Positions 7,105 through 17,210 of a DNA stretch of 64,000 nt are shown piece by piece (position 1 is the stretch's first letter; every line of letters starts with the position of its first letter). The notes beneath the pieces were generated by a model that searched no databases, had not been told where the DNA came from, and saw only the letters and a list, made by a program, of their open reading frames with translations. Source of the DNA: Desulfobulbaceae bacterium BRH_c16a (lineage in GTDB: Bacteria; Desulfobacterota; Desulfobulbia; Desulfobulbales; Desulfocapsaceae); assembly GCA_000961725.1 (NCBI GenBank), contig LADS01000053.1, forward strand, positions 1-64,000. The letters are read 5' to 3'. Both the position numbers and the translations under genes were made by a program.

Positions 7105-10100
7105 TCAAGACGTTGTCCTGATAATTTCCTCGATAAAACTATCGGCTTCTATCCCTGAATATCCGGCTTTCATCAAAGCTTTCCTGTACCGATCGAGGAT
7201 CTCTCTTGCTTTGAGGAAGTTGTTGTTCAGGCAATGGAGACGGTAGAGGAGTATGGTCAGGTTCTCTTCAAGATAGTTGATCCGCAGAACGCGTTCAAGA
7301 ATCGAAATTGCATCATCGAATCTTTGCGATTCCATAAGATTTCTTGCCCAGGTCGAACCGAGTTCGACGAGGATGCCTGTCAGTGTGTCGTTGAACGCCA
7401 GGGTCTGTTCACATTGGAAAGTGTCTTCGGGCATTACCCCCTTCCAGAGGGAGAGGGCAGTCTGAAAAGCGCTGTAGGCTTGCCACCAGTCACCGTTCTT
7501 GCAGTGCGACAAACCGGTTCTGGCCGTATCGAGAAAATCCAGGGCGTCGATTTCGTAGTTGGCCAAGCATAGAATACCCTTCTGGATAAAAAGGTAGTCC
7601 TTGATCGACGTCGGCAGGTGGGGAGCGATCAGCTTTCTGAGCCTGGTGAGGAGGGTGTCGAAACTCTTTCTGGCATTTTCCGGCGAGCTTTCCGGCCAGA
7701 GTTCCAGCTGAATTTTCTCCTGAGGAATGCGTTGTCCTTTCGCGGTAATCAACAGGCCCAGCATTTCCCGCTGAAAGTGGGTGAGATCTTTGGCCTGAAA
7801 CAGTACCTTGCCCGACATGCTGATTTCAAAATTATCCATGAGGGAGAATTTCAGCAGGGGAATAGGTATGCCCTCATCGGAGAAATTTATATGCAGGCGT
7901 GTTCGGGCAAGGGATTGAGCAAAGCTTTTTTCAATGTCCCGGTTGACTGCAACGCCGAGAAGCCTGGTCATCATTACCGGTTCCCAACCCCAGAAGTGGT
8001 TATAACCATTTACTTTCATGAGGGCGAGCCCGGCTTCAAGAGCATCAATAGCGGCATCCGCACCTGCTGATTCATATTTGCAGAAGCTGAGGTTGAACAG
8101 GGCGCAGATAGTCAAATAGGTCGATGGGATTGTTTGTGCGAGAGCGAGACCTTTTTCCAGGCAACGATTTGCCTCGTCGAATTGTTTTGCCCGGGCATAG
8201 ACGGCGCCGGCAATGATGGAGTGAAAGGCCAGGTAAAACGGCCCTCCGGCATTATCACGAAGGCGGCTCGATTCGCCAATTTTTCTAACAGCTTCATCGC
8301 TGTAACCGGTAAGGGCCAGGCCAAAGGCCTGCCATTGCAGGATCTGGCTGTGCATATGATCCGAGGCTGCGGTCGACGTTATTCCCAAGCTCTTTTCCAG
8401 CAGTTCCAGGGCTTGGTGTGGTTTTCCCTGGGAATAGAGATTGCTGCTGCCCCAGATAAAAAGATAGGGTGCCGCAACAGTTTGGTTGACAACTGTCTGG
8501 TCGATCGATTTCTGCAGGGCTAATTGCTGGGAATAGAAAATCTGATGATCGCCGGTCATTGAGAGATAGCAGAGATTCATAACCCTCATGGTCAACCTGT
8601 TCGACTCGCCAACGAGGGGATCGTTGAAAAGTGAGAAACAGATCTCTGCCTCTCGAAGGTACTTGGCCCGATTGCCGCTGAGTAGCTCGATGTATCCCTG
8701 AATGAATTTTGTCGAGGCGATGAAATTTCGAATATCGTGCCGGGTAGCAAGGGTGCTCGCTATCTGGATGTAGTTTCTGGCTTTTTCCATCTCGCCGTTG
8801 AAGAAGCAGTACCCCGACGCCAGGTTTCGAGCGGCCATGACAATTATAGGTATCGGCAGCGAATTCATGTTCTTGTCGAGGAGTATCTTGATCCTTGGGA
8901 GAAATTCGGATCCTTTTATATATTGGCCGGAAATTACGAAATGATAATAGATGATCTGCGAGAGAGCAATCAACTCTCCGATTTCCTCGCCTGTTTTGAT
9001 GAATTGTTCCCGAACCCTGGTAAAAAACGGCAGGGTGGTTTGGGGGACAAAATCGACGCGCAGCAAGCCGGCAAAGAGCGTCAACCAGTTGTGCTGAAAA
9101 AGGGTTTCTTCGGGCAGTGCCTGCAGCAGAGTGAGAATAGTAATGGTCCTGTTTTTTGCGATGAGACCCATCCCTTTTTCCTTGAGGATGTTCTCCATCA
9201 TTGTAAAATCGCCGGCGTTCTTGTAGCAGGTAAGAGCCTTTTCGGTGATATCGCGTTCCAGATAATACCGTGCTTCCAGGCGATAGATGTCGGCAATGTC
9301 GTTTGCCGAGAACCGGATGCGGGCACGCTGCTGGAGAAATTCCTGAAAAAAATGATGAAAACGAAAAACCTGCTGGCGATCATCAAGATTGTAAAGGAAA
9401 TAATTCTCCCGGGTCATCTCGGAGAGGATCTGGCCGAAATTGTCGATTTCGGCAATTTCTACGGCCAGGTCGGCGGGGATTTCCTGAAGGAAAGAAAGCT
9501 TCAGAAAGGAAGCATGGAGCTTTTCAGGAATCTGGCCGAAAATTTCATCCTGAAAATAATCGAGCATGTGTCCACTCTGGGGAGAAGTGGAGAGGGCAGC
9601 GGTTGAGACTTCGAGCCAAAACCTGCTTCGACCGGAAATAGGGTGACTTGCCAGGATGATGCCCATGATCCAGCCATTGGTAATTCTTTGGATCTGTATC
9701 GCATCCTGTCTGCTGATTTCCCGCTTCAGCACGGTGTTGTACAGCGCTTCAACCTCTTGGTTGTCGAGAGCCAGATCGGCCGTGTTCAGATAACTTATGC
9801 CGGCGCCGTTTCGAATTGTTTTGCCCTTTATCTCGAGAGGCTGCCTGGTGAGGAAAATGAAGTGCACCGGCGGTGGCGAGGTATCCACCAGATGTTCCAG
9901 GAGGGTAATAGTGAGGGTGCCGAATTCGATAAGGTGAAGATCGTCGAATACCAGGTAGATATCTTCTTTGAGATGATTGTCGAGATCCCGCAGCAGAAGA
10001 TTGGCGCAACGGGTCAGGTCAAGCGGGCCGACACTGCCTTCATTGAGGATACTGGCCAGCTGCGGGCAACTGAACCCCGGCAGAGTGGCGGTAAGGTTGA

Positions 10101-10380
10101 TAAGCAAAGAGGAGAGCAGGAGCACCGGATCGGAATCTTCCGGCCCGACCTGGTACCAGATTGATTGAGCTTCGGAAAAATCAAGAAATTGGGAGACGAG
10201 GGTCGTCTTTCCCTGGCCCGCCTGGGCCTCTATTATTATGACTTTTTTATTATGGTTTTGGACCGGAAATTTAGCTTGCAGGAGATTCGTGCGAAAGAGT
10301 GACTGGGAATGATCGATATGGGGCGAATAAAACTTGTTGGAGGGGACGGCGTACTTGGCGAAGCTCTCATCATGTCTCAT
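7105..10380 (-). CDS. Large STAND ATPase transcriptional regulator (MalT-like with SARP/BTAD C-terminus)
   Basis: A 1091-residue cytoplasmic signal-transduction protein. The N-terminal NTPase has Walker A EAQAGQGKTTLV near residue 55 and Walker B YLVFDDLH near residue 145, as in MalT/LAL regulators. The centre is a long TPR-like helical array (about 400-830), the usual sensor platform. The C-terminal 250 residues carry a winged-helix domain (RIPQEKIQLELWPESSPENA) followed by a bacterial transcriptional activator domain (DTFQCEQTLAF, then TPR-like helices). So DNA binding would be OmpR/SARP-type rather than LuxR-type. It stands alone and its targets and inducer cannot be inferred. The start is ATG with only a weak GGTG upstream. 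Confidence 0.87.
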   Translation of the reverse strand: MRHDESFAKYAVPSNKFYSPHIDHSQSLFRTNLLQAKFPVQNHNKKVIIIEAQAGQGKTTLVSQFLDFSEAQSIWYQVGPEDSDPVLLLSSLLINLTATLPGFSCPQLASILNEGSVGPLDLTRCANLLLRDLDNHLKEDIYLVFDDLHLIEFGTLTITLLEHLVDTSPPPVHFIFLTRQPLEIKGKTIRNGAGISYLNTADLALDNQEVEALYNTVLKREISRQDAIQIQRITNGWIMGIILASHPISGRSRFWLEVSTAALSTSPQSGHMLDYFQDEIFGQIPEKLHASFLKLSFLQEIPADLAVEIAEIDNFGQILSEMTRENYFLYNLDDRQQVFRFHHFFQEFLQQRARIRFSANDIADIYRLEARYYLERDITEKALTCYKNAGDFTMMENILKEKGMGLIAKNRTITILTLLQALPEETLFQHNWLTLFAGLLRVDFVPQTTLPFFTRVREQFIKTGEEIGELIALSQIIYYHFVISGQYIKGSEFLPRIKILLDKNMNSLPIPIIVMAARNLASGYCFFNGEMEKARNYIQIASTLATRHDIRNFIASTKFIQGYIELLSGNRAKYLREAEICFSLFNDPLVGESNRLTMRVMNLCYLSMTGDHQIFYSQQLALQKSIDQTVVNQTVAAPYLFIWGSSNLYSQGKPHQALELLEKSLGITSTAASDHMHSQILQWQAFGLALTGYSDEAVRKIGESSRLRDNAGGPFYLAFHSIIAGAVYARAKQFDEANRCLEKGLALAQTIPSTYLTICALFNLSFCKYESAGADAAIDALEAGLALMKVNGYNHFWGWEPVMMTRLLGVAVNRDIEKSFAQSLARTRLHINFSDEGIPIPLLKFSLMDNFEISMSGKVLFQAKDLTHFQREMLGLLITAKGQRIPQEKIQLELWPESSPENARKSFDTLLTRLRKLIAPHLPTSIKDYLFIQKGILCLANYEIDALDFLDTARTGLSHCKNGDWWQAYSAFQTALSLWKGVMPEDTFQCEQTLAFNDTLTGILVELGSTWARNLMESQRFDDAISILERVLRINYLEENLTILLYRLHCLNNNFLKAREILDRYRKALMKAGYSGIEADSFIEEIIRTTS

Positions 10381-10399
10381 AGGTCACCATCGTTTTATG

Positions 10400-11140
10400 C
10401 TATCTGTTATGGGTCTTTTGATACAGAAGCAGCTTTTTGCACACGGTCCTGACGACATTGGCATCTTTCGAGGTGAGCATAATTCTGCTGAAGAAATGGC
10501 GAATATTGGTCATCCAGTAGGTCCGGTTTACTTCTTCCAGAAATTCAATGGAATGAAGCGATTCTTCCAGGTACGAATACATGCTTTCAAGTTCATGCGA
10601 AGTTGCCAGTTGGGGTGAGCGAACCATATCCTTTTGTGCATGAATTACGCCATAATAGAGTTCATAGCAATGTATTGCAACAGCCTGGGCAAGATTGATC
10701 GAAGAAAAATCGGCAGTGGGAATTGCCGAGGCGAAGTGGCAGTACTTCAGGTCGTCGTTGGTCAACCCGGTGTCTTCCGGACCGAAAAGGATCGCCACCT
10801 TATTGCTGGCAAGCAACGGCAAGAGGGTATCGACCAGCTCGCGAGGAGTTCTTTCGACGAATCGCTGTCGCCCGCGTCTTGCCGTTGTGCCGACTATCAC
10901 GGAGAAATCGGCAAGGGCTTCATCCAGATTCCGGTAAATCTCCAGGCTGTCAATCAGATGCGCCGCTTTATGGGTGGCCATTTTTGCCATGGCTTCGCGT
11001 TCAGGGACGCTATCTTTAACGAGAATGAGACGGTTGATTCCCATATTCCAGGCGATTCTTGCCGCAGCGCCAATATTATCAGGATTTTTGGGGCGGATCA
11101 GAACGATGGCAATTTGGGCGAGGAGGGCTTTTGTGTTCAT
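10400..11140 (-). CDS. SpoU/TrmJ-type RNA 2'-O-methyltransferase
   Basis: Members of this SPOUT family methylate the 2'-hydroxyl of tRNA (TrmJ, position 32) or rRNA using S-adenosylmethionine. Diagnostic motifs are RPKNPDNIGAAARIAWNMGI near the N-terminus, AILFGPEDTGL in the middle, and IPTADFSSINLAQAVAIHCYE, which forms the knotted cofactor site. The 246-residue length fits TrmJ. ATG 11140 is chosen over the TTG at 11257, because family proteins begin just before the QIAIVLIRP strand; its ribosome site is poor. It lies 19 bp upstream of the STAND regulator on the same strand. Confidence 0.87.
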   Translation of the reverse strand: MNTKALLAQIAIVLIRPKNPDNIGAAARIAWNMGINRLILVKDSVPEREAMAKMATHKAAHLIDSLEIYRNLDEALADFSVIVGTTARRGRQRFVERTPRELVDTLLPLLASNKVAILFGPEDTGLTNDDLKYCHFASAIPTADFSSINLAQAVAIHCYELYYGVIHAQKDMVRSPQLATSHELESMYSYLEESLHSIEFLEEVNRTYWMTNIRHFFSRIMLTSKDANVVRTVCKKLLLYQKTHNR

Positions 11141-11300
11141 CAAATAATGTGTTGCCGTAAAAATACCGAAGGTTTCGGTGAATGATGAGCGAAATAGATT
11201 AATTAAATTAAGTTGAAACTGACAATGACTTTTATGCCATACAGTTGCACAAGTCAAGCAAAAGGAGGGGGTTGGCGGGTCTTCCCGCTCTGGTTGAAAT

Positions 11301-13515
11301 TTATGCTGAGTCGGCAGCTATCTTGAAATTCAATCGCTTTCGATAGCTGTCGACATCATAGAGGGTTACCCGCAAACGGTCGCCAATCCTGTAGGTCTTG
11401 GCGGAAATCTCGCCGAACAAGCGATGGTTTTTTGCATCCAGCAGGTAATAATCATCCTTCAGTTGGTCTACGGCAATAGACCCGCTGATGCACATATCCT
11501 GAATTTCGATAAAAAGAGCCGCTTCGTTCACACCCGATATCACAGCGTCAAATGATTCACCGATGTGGTCTTTCATATACATGATTTTCAGCCGCTCGTG
11601 GATGTCCCGCTCTGCCGTGATAGCAGTTCGTTCTCTGGCGGAGAGAAATTCTCCGGCTTCTTTCAGGGGAATGTGCTCACGGGACTGGATTTTTCTCTCG
11701 CCGGAGAGTTGGCACAGCTTGACTACGGTCCTGTGGACCATGAGGTCCGGATATCGTCTGATGGGCGAAGTAAAGTGGGTGTAATCGCTTGAGGCAAGTC
11801 CGAAGTGACCTACGTTGCCGGAAGAATATTGTGCCTGTTTCATGCTGCGAAGCATGAGGTTATTGACAATATATTCGTATGGCGACTCCCGGCAGAGATT
11901 GAGGGCCTGGGCAAACCATGTCGAGTTGGGCTCGGCGGGCGGCAGATGAATGTCAAGGGTCCTGGCGAAGGTGACAAACTCGTCAATCTTCAATGGATCG
12001 GGAGGCTCATGCACCCGGTAAATAGCCGGCACGGCTTTTTCAGTAAACAAGGTTGCCACGGCCTCGTTGGCGGCAAGCATGAACTCTTCGATCAACTGGT
12101 GGGCAAAGTTTCTTTCAGCCCTGCCGATTGAAGCTATCCTGCCGGTGTCGGTAAGGGCAAATTCCGGTTCCGGCACGTTGAAATCGATGGAGCCGCGATC
12201 TCTTCGTCTCGCCTGCAAAGCCATGGCAAGTTCTTCTGCCCATTTCAGCTGAGTCAGGAAGGATTTATGTTCACTGCGGACGACAGGATCTTTGTCGACC
12301 AGGATTTTTCGAACTGTGGTGTAGGTGAAGCGGTTTCGACTGCAAATAACCGATCTGGTGAAGTGCTTTTTTTGCAGCATTCCCGATCGGTCGAAGTCTA
12401 AAATGGCCGTTACGGTAAACCGATCCTTGCCGGGAACCAGGCTGCAGAGGTCGTTCGACAGTTTTTCCGGCAGCATGGGAATGACCCTGCCGGGGAAATA
12501 AATCGACGTTCCCCTGGCATATGCATCACGGTCGATGGCCGAGCCAGGCGTTACATAATGGCTGACATCGGCAATCGAAACATAGAGGCGATATCCTTTC
12601 CGGGATTTCACCACGCATATGGCATCGTCAAAATCCTTGGCGGTTTCGCCATCGATGGTCACATGGTCGGTGGTCCGCAAATCTTCCCGGTCTGTCAATC
12701 GGGTAAAATTTTCCATAAGGTCCGCTGCTTCCTGCAGGGTTTCGGGGCTGAAATCATGGGGGAGCGTAAATTTTTCGACAACCAGCCGCATTTGGGTGTC
12801 GATATTATCAGGTGAGCCCAGCACTTCAAGAATTTTACCCGACAATATCCGGACTGGTCTGTGCTCTCGCGTGAATTGGACAAAAACGGCATCACCGTCC
12901 TGTGGCGTAAGATCGTTGTAATTGTCGATTCTGATGACGAAGGGAAATCTCGAATCATCCGGATAGACCAATGCCACCCTTGGCGCTTTTTTGATAAATG
13001 CCGGCTATTTTGTCGGTTCCGCGAGCAAGTATCCGGATGACTACCGCCTCCGGTCGATGATCCTTGCGGATTCGCAGCACTCTGACGAGAACCATGTCGC
13101 CGTGCTGGGCCGTTCCCATGAGGGCAGGTGAAATAAACGGATCTCGGGTAAGGGGTTCGCTGTTACCATATCGACTGGACGGACTGACAAAGCCGAACCC
13201 TTTCGGATGTTGAATCAGGATCCCTTCATAGAGCGGCGCGCTCTTGCCGAGTTTATATGAACGCTTGCCGTCTTTTTTGATCAACCCTTCCCGCAGCAAA
13301 GAATCGATCGTATCTTTAATCTCTTTTTTCTTGGCGCCCTCTTGCACCAGGGAAGCCTCTATTTCTGCAAGCGATGCGGGTCCATCGGCGGCATGGAGGT
13401 GAGCGAGCAGGATGTTTTCCCACATACTGTCCGGGAGCCGCCCGGTCCTCTCGTCGGAGAAGATCTTGGTGCGGTTTATTCTCGATTTTTCGTAGGATTT
13501 TCTTTTTTGAACCAT
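11301..13515 (-). pseudogene. rnr: Ribonuclease R, broken by a single frameshift
   Basis: RNase R is a processive 3'-5' exoribonuclease. The first frame (13515-12955) encodes the N-terminal winged helix, cold-shock domain 1 (HPKGFGFV) and the start of cold-shock domain 2. The second frame (to 11301) carries the rest of domain 2 (ALVYPDDSRFPFVIRID), the RNB catalytic domain with DGETAKDFDDAI and a C-terminal S1 domain. The break falls in a run of six A on the minus strand (T6 at 12987-12992). Removing one A joins the frames as IYQKAPRVALVYPDD, the expected family sequence. All other domains are intact, so this is either a sequencing or assembly indel or a very recent mutation. Start ATG 13515 lacks a strong ribosome site. 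Confidence 0.88.
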
Positions 13516-13690
13516 GTTGTCTTTTTTGTTTTCTCCGGCAGGGGAATTTTGTTAAGCTGGCTTCTCCTGTTTTGTGGAATAATTGAAAATTTCAGGGAAG
13601 ATTAGGATTTTCTTACAAGTGTGCTTATTCTAAGTCTCATATGATAGATGTCTATAGGTATTAGCTGTTTTAACAACATATTGGGGGTTC

Positions 13691-15796
13691 ATGCGCCGTA
13701 TTCCTTTTGATCTTGAGCTCTATCGCGACCAGATACGGGCGTTGATCGCAGACAAACCGGGAGAGGATATATTCTGGGAAGCGCTTGATTTTGCAATTGA
13801 AGCCCATGCCGATCAGTGGCGACGGTCAGGGGACGCCTACATTCTTCATCCCTGCTCCGTAGCAAAGATCCTTGCCGAGGAGATGGATATAACCCATCCT
13901 GAGATTCTCGCTGCCGCCCTTCTCCACGACACCGTCGAGGATGTCGAGGAAGTAACGGCAGAACTGGTGGGAAAAAAATTCGGCAATTACGTCCAGGCCA
14001 TAGTCGAAGGATGTACAAAGGTCACCCATCTTTCCGGCGACCGCCAGGCGGACAGTCAGACCACCCATCGGAAGATCTTTACCGGAGCGGCCCTGCGGCC
14101 GGAAGTTATGCTGGTCAAACTTGCCGATCGGCTGCATAATCTTCGCACGCTTCGGGCCATGCCCAAGGCGAAACGACAGCGTATTGCCGATGAAACCATA
14201 GACATATATGCTCCACTGGCGACTGTCTTCGGTCTCTTCAATATGAAAAGGGAGATGTACAATCTTGCTCTTCTCTACAAATATCCGAAGCAGGGCGCGA
14301 AACTCAATCATCATATCAGGCAGCTGCAGAATTCTCCGATCGGCCAGATGATAGTCGGTGAAGTAAAGAAAAATGCCGACCTCAATAATTTCGATTGTCG
14401 AATCACGCTTCGCACCAAGAACTTATGGGCTTATTACGATGTCGCCAGCCGGATTCTGGTGAAGCGTATCGATACGCCCATGGAGATTCTTATTGTTGCC
14501 AACGACGTACAGTCCTGTTACAGCGCTTTAGGTATTGTCAATCAGACCTTCAGACCGATCCCCAGGACCATCCGGGATTTCATCGCCAATCCCAAACCTA
14601 CCGGATATCAAGGGTTGCATGCCAGATCGATCATCCAGGGCCAGAAGTTCCTCTTTAAAATTCGCACCGACGAGATGGAGCGGAAGGCCCAGAAGGGGAT
14701 CTTTCGAAACTGGAGTTCCAAGGCCGGTAAGCAGGGCAAGTTTATCAAGGAAATCCAGGAGATGTTCGATGTGCTCGGGTCTGAGGATTCGCTTTCGTAT
14801 CGGGATGTTATAGCAGCCAGTGGAATTAAGGAGATCTATACCTATACCCCTCAGGGGGACCTCATTTGTCTGCCGGTAAATTCTACCGTATTGGACTTTG
14901 CCTTTCAGGTTCACACGGAAATTGGTGAAACATGTCTTGGCGCAATGATTCGCAACAAGCGATATCCGCCGGACCATGTGCTGAAGGATGGCGATATGGT
15001 GAGGATTATCAGGGCTGATCAGCCTATCCGGTTTGACCAGCACATGCTGTTGTTGTGCAAAACCCCGAGGTCGCGGGGGGAACTGGCGAGAGGTTTTAAA
15101 GTCAGGCGGAGGAAGGTGGCAAAGGAGGTCGGGGGATCCATGCTCCGCCAGGAGATGTTGCGATATGGTATTCCTTTTGATGTTCTGGCCGGAAGCGATG
15201 TGACTTTGCTTTTGAACCGTTATGCCCTGGTGACATTGGACGAGCTGTACATTCGTATCGGCGAGGGACGAATACATTTGAGGGAGGTGATAGAGAACAT
15301 CAAGGATCTTCTCTATGGCGGCGTTTCCCCCCTTGTCACGCCGACAGGAGCTTTCAATAAAATAGAGCTTGCCACGCTCGACCCGGTTTCCGTCAAACTT
15401 TCATCCTGTTGCAAACCCAACCCGGTCGCCAAGGATAACTGCGCCCTGCTTACCCCCAAGGGGCTGTCGGTTCATAATAAGAATTGCGAGCGATTCCGTG
15501 AGATCAAGTTTCAGCGTGAAGAGGCGGTAAATATTACCTGGAACATCAGGCAGACCCATGTAAGAAAACAACAGATTATCCATATCCTCAGGGCCACCAG
15601 AAAGGCAATCATGGAAGTCGTCGGTGGCGCGCCGGAAGAAATGGAGATGCAGAGCCTCGAGATTTTATCCAGCTATTCTTCGATCAATCCCGCCTGGCAG
15701 CTGACCTTCAATGTGACCAACCTGTTCGCCCTGCAAAGAGTCCTGCGCCATTTTGACAAGTCGGGTATTCCTTACGAATTCTATCTCGAATGCTGA
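13691..15796 (+). CDS. Long RelA/SpoT homologue, predicted (p)ppGpp hydrolase with degenerate synthetase
   Basis: A 701-residue RSH protein. The N-terminal HD hydrolase keeps its metal and catalytic residues (ILHPCSVAKIL, ALLHDTVED, KLADRLHNLRTL). The synthetase region is recognisable (FIANPKPTGYQGLHARS) but lacks key residues: the usual EVQIRT reads FLFKIRT, so the catalytic Glu is lost, and the GRPKH and DLxAIR motifs are not conserved. TGS (IYTYTPQGDLICLPVNSTVL, about 385-445), a Cys-containing RIS-like region (SSCCKPNPVA) and a C-terminal ACT domain follow. I predict it mainly degrades (p)ppGpp; a separate synthetase should exist elsewhere. It is divergent from rnr and ends 13 bp from the convergent next gene. 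Confidence 0.88.
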   Translation: MRRIPFDLELYRDQIRALIADKPGEDIFWEALDFAIEAHADQWRRSGDAYILHPCSVAKILAEEMDITHPEILAAALLHDTVEDVEEVTAELVGKKFGNYVQAIVEGCTKVTHLSGDRQADSQTTHRKIFTGAALRPEVMLVKLADRLHNLRTLRAMPKAKRQRIADETIDIYAPLATVFGLFNMKREMYNLALLYKYPKQGAKLNHHIRQLQNSPIGQMIVGEVKKNADLNNFDCRITLRTKNLWAYYDVASRILVKRIDTPMEILIVANDVQSCYSALGIVNQTFRPIPRTIRDFIANPKPTGYQGLHARSIIQGQKFLFKIRTDEMERKAQKGIFRNWSSKAGKQGKFIKEIQEMFDVLGSEDSLSYRDVIAASGIKEIYTYTPQGDLICLPVNSTVLDFAFQVHTEIGETCLGAMIRNKRYPPDHVLKDGDMVRIIRADQPIRFDQHMLLLCKTPRSRGELARGFKVRRRKVAKEVGGSMLRQEMLRYGIPFDVLAGSDVTLLLNRYALVTLDELYIRIGEGRIHLREVIENIKDLLYGGVSPLVTPTGAFNKIELATLDPVSVKLSSCCKPNPVAKDNCALLTPKGLSVHNKNCERFREIKFQREEAVNITWNIRQTHVRKQQIIHILRATRKAIMEVVGGAPEEMEMQSLEILSSYSSINPAWQLTFNVTNLFALQRVLRHFDKSGIPYEFYLEC

Positions 15797-15809
15797 GAAT
15801 CAGGTTGTT

Positions 15810-16388
15810 TTACGGGGTGGTGGCAGGGTCCCGGTCAAGATCCACAGGTTTTTTCTTGCTGTAATTAGCGAGTATCTTGCCCAGCATGGCAGGCAGATCG
15901 TCCGGCTGCCTGGAGCTTCGGTACAGCTGGGTGAGTGTTTTTTCGAGGGTAAGTCTCTCGCCCATAAAGATGTGTCTCAGGATCAGGGAAATGAGGCGTG
16001 TGATCGTCGTCAGATTGGAGATTCGCGACTGCAGGTGCTGGTCCCGGTCGAAGGCTGTCGATGCAAAGATCTCTACCGGATTGCCTTCAAGTTCGCTTAC
16101 CGAGACATACCAGGTATTTCTGTCACTGTCGGATGTTCGGAAGCGGACGGCGTCGAGGACATCCGGCAGTTCCTGTTCTATTTGTTTGTTCGGCCTGTAT
16201 GAAAAATCGGGACATCCCGCTATCTGTAAGAGTTTTTGCAGAGAGTCAGGGGACTTTCTCAGCTGCTCGACAATAGTCAGACAGTTTGAGCAAAGATGTT
16301 CCTCGGCTTGAGGAGTGAGTTTGGCAGCCGCCCCACAGGTGGAGCACTGTCTATTTTTCGATGATGTTGCTGCTCTTCCAGTTTTCAT
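15810..16388 (-). CDS. Zinc-ribbon protein with a TSCPD-like (NrdJ C-terminal type) domain
   Basis: A 192-residue soluble protein. Near the N-terminus two Cys pairs (CSTC and CSNC) about 20 residues apart form a probable zinc ribbon. The second half (VSVSELEGNPVEIFAS, then TTITRLISLILRHIF and the LTQLYRSSR region) resembles the TSCPD domain found at the C-terminus of B12-dependent ribonucleotide reductase and as stand-alone proteins. Its function is unknown. ATG 16388 is preferred over TTG 16460; it overlaps the end of aat by 38 bp, which suggests translational coupling. The ribosome site is weak. Confidence 0.72.
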   Translation of the reverse strand: MKTGRAATSSKNRQCSTCGAAAKLTPQAEEHLCSNCLTIVEQLRKSPDSLQKLLQIAGCPDFSYRPNKQIEQELPDVLDAVRFRTSDSDRNTWYVSVSELEGNPVEIFASTAFDRDQHLQSRISNLTTITRLISLILRHIFMGERLTLEKTLTQLYRSSRQPDDLPAMLGKILANYSKKKPVDLDRDPATTP

Positions 16389-17049
16389 GGGGTTTAATAT
16401 CTCTGATGTTTTCTTTAAGAAGGCTTTGAAATTCCTTGCCGCTGATTTCTCTTGCACCAAAACGTAATAAATGATTGGTGGTCATCTGGCAATCAATCAG
16501 TTTATAATTTTCGCTTTTCAGAAAATGAACCAACTCAATCAGGGCAAATTGCGAACCGCAGTGTATCCTTGAAAACATCGATTCACCAAAAAAGACACGG
16601 TCCAGAGCAATGCCGTAAAGCCCTCCGACCAGTTGGTTTTGATGCCAGCATTCAATGGAGTGGGCAAACCCGAGATCGTGCAATTCCATATAAGCAGCCT
16701 GCATCGCAGGAGTAATCCAAGTATTGTCGCCTGCTTCAGTCCGCACTGTTGCACAGCTCCGGATCACTTGCCTGAAAGCACAATCACGGGTTATCTGCAC
16801 CTGAGAATTTCGCAGATAGCGCGCCAGGCGCTTGGATATCCTGAATTCATCGGGAAAAAGAATCAGTCTGGGTGAAGTGAACCACCAGAGTATGGGGTCT
16901 CCTTCGGCAAACCACGGGAATATTCCCCGACTGTAGGCGCTGAGAAGTCTTTCGGGGCTGAGATCTCCACCGATTGCCAGCAGACCGTTTTCTTCGGCTA
17001 ATTCCGGATGGGGAAAGCGGACGTCCCTGGTAAGTTGAAAGATTGGCAT
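16351..17049 (-). CDS. aat: Leucyl/phenylalanyl-tRNA--protein transferase
   Basis: Adds Leu or Phe from aminoacyl-tRNA to N-terminal Arg or Lys of proteins, marking them for ClpS/ClpAP (N-degron pathway). Typical motifs: FPHPELAEENGLLAIGGDLS, YSRGIFPWF, WFTSPRLIL, FGESMFSR and the C-terminal LIDCQMTTNHLLRFGAREIS. The start MPIFQLT (ATG 17049) matches family proteins; the longer frame to 17160 adds an implausible N-terminus. The 232-residue length is normal. The stop overlaps the next gene's start. The ribosome site is not obvious. Confidence 0.95.
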   Translation of the reverse strand: MPIFQLTRDVRFPHPELAEENGLLAIGGDLSPERLLSAYSRGIFPWFAEGDPILWWFTSPRLILFPDEFRISKRLARYLRNSQVQITRDCAFRQVIRSCATVRTEAGDNTWITPAMQAAYMELHDLGFAHSIECWHQNQLVGGLYGIALDRVFFGESMFSRIHCGSQFALIELVHFLKSENYKLIDCQMTTNHLLRFGAREISGKEFQSLLKENIRDIKPHENWKSSNIIEK

Positions 17050-17210
17050 TGTTTTTAAGGAAACGTTCAAGGTTCGGTTGTGACAATCGTCAGTGTACCA
17101 CTGAAGATGAAAGAAAAAAAGATGGGAGCCGATACCTTGCGTAAAAGGCTCTTTCAGCAATGACTCGTAGATACTAATACTATTTTTATTTATTTAAGGA
17201 GTGGAGTATC

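Noticed and set aside
12955..12992. Programmed -1 ribosomal frameshift in rnr
   Set aside because: The A-rich heptamer would shift to the wrong frame; +1 is needed, and no other stimulatory signal was seen.
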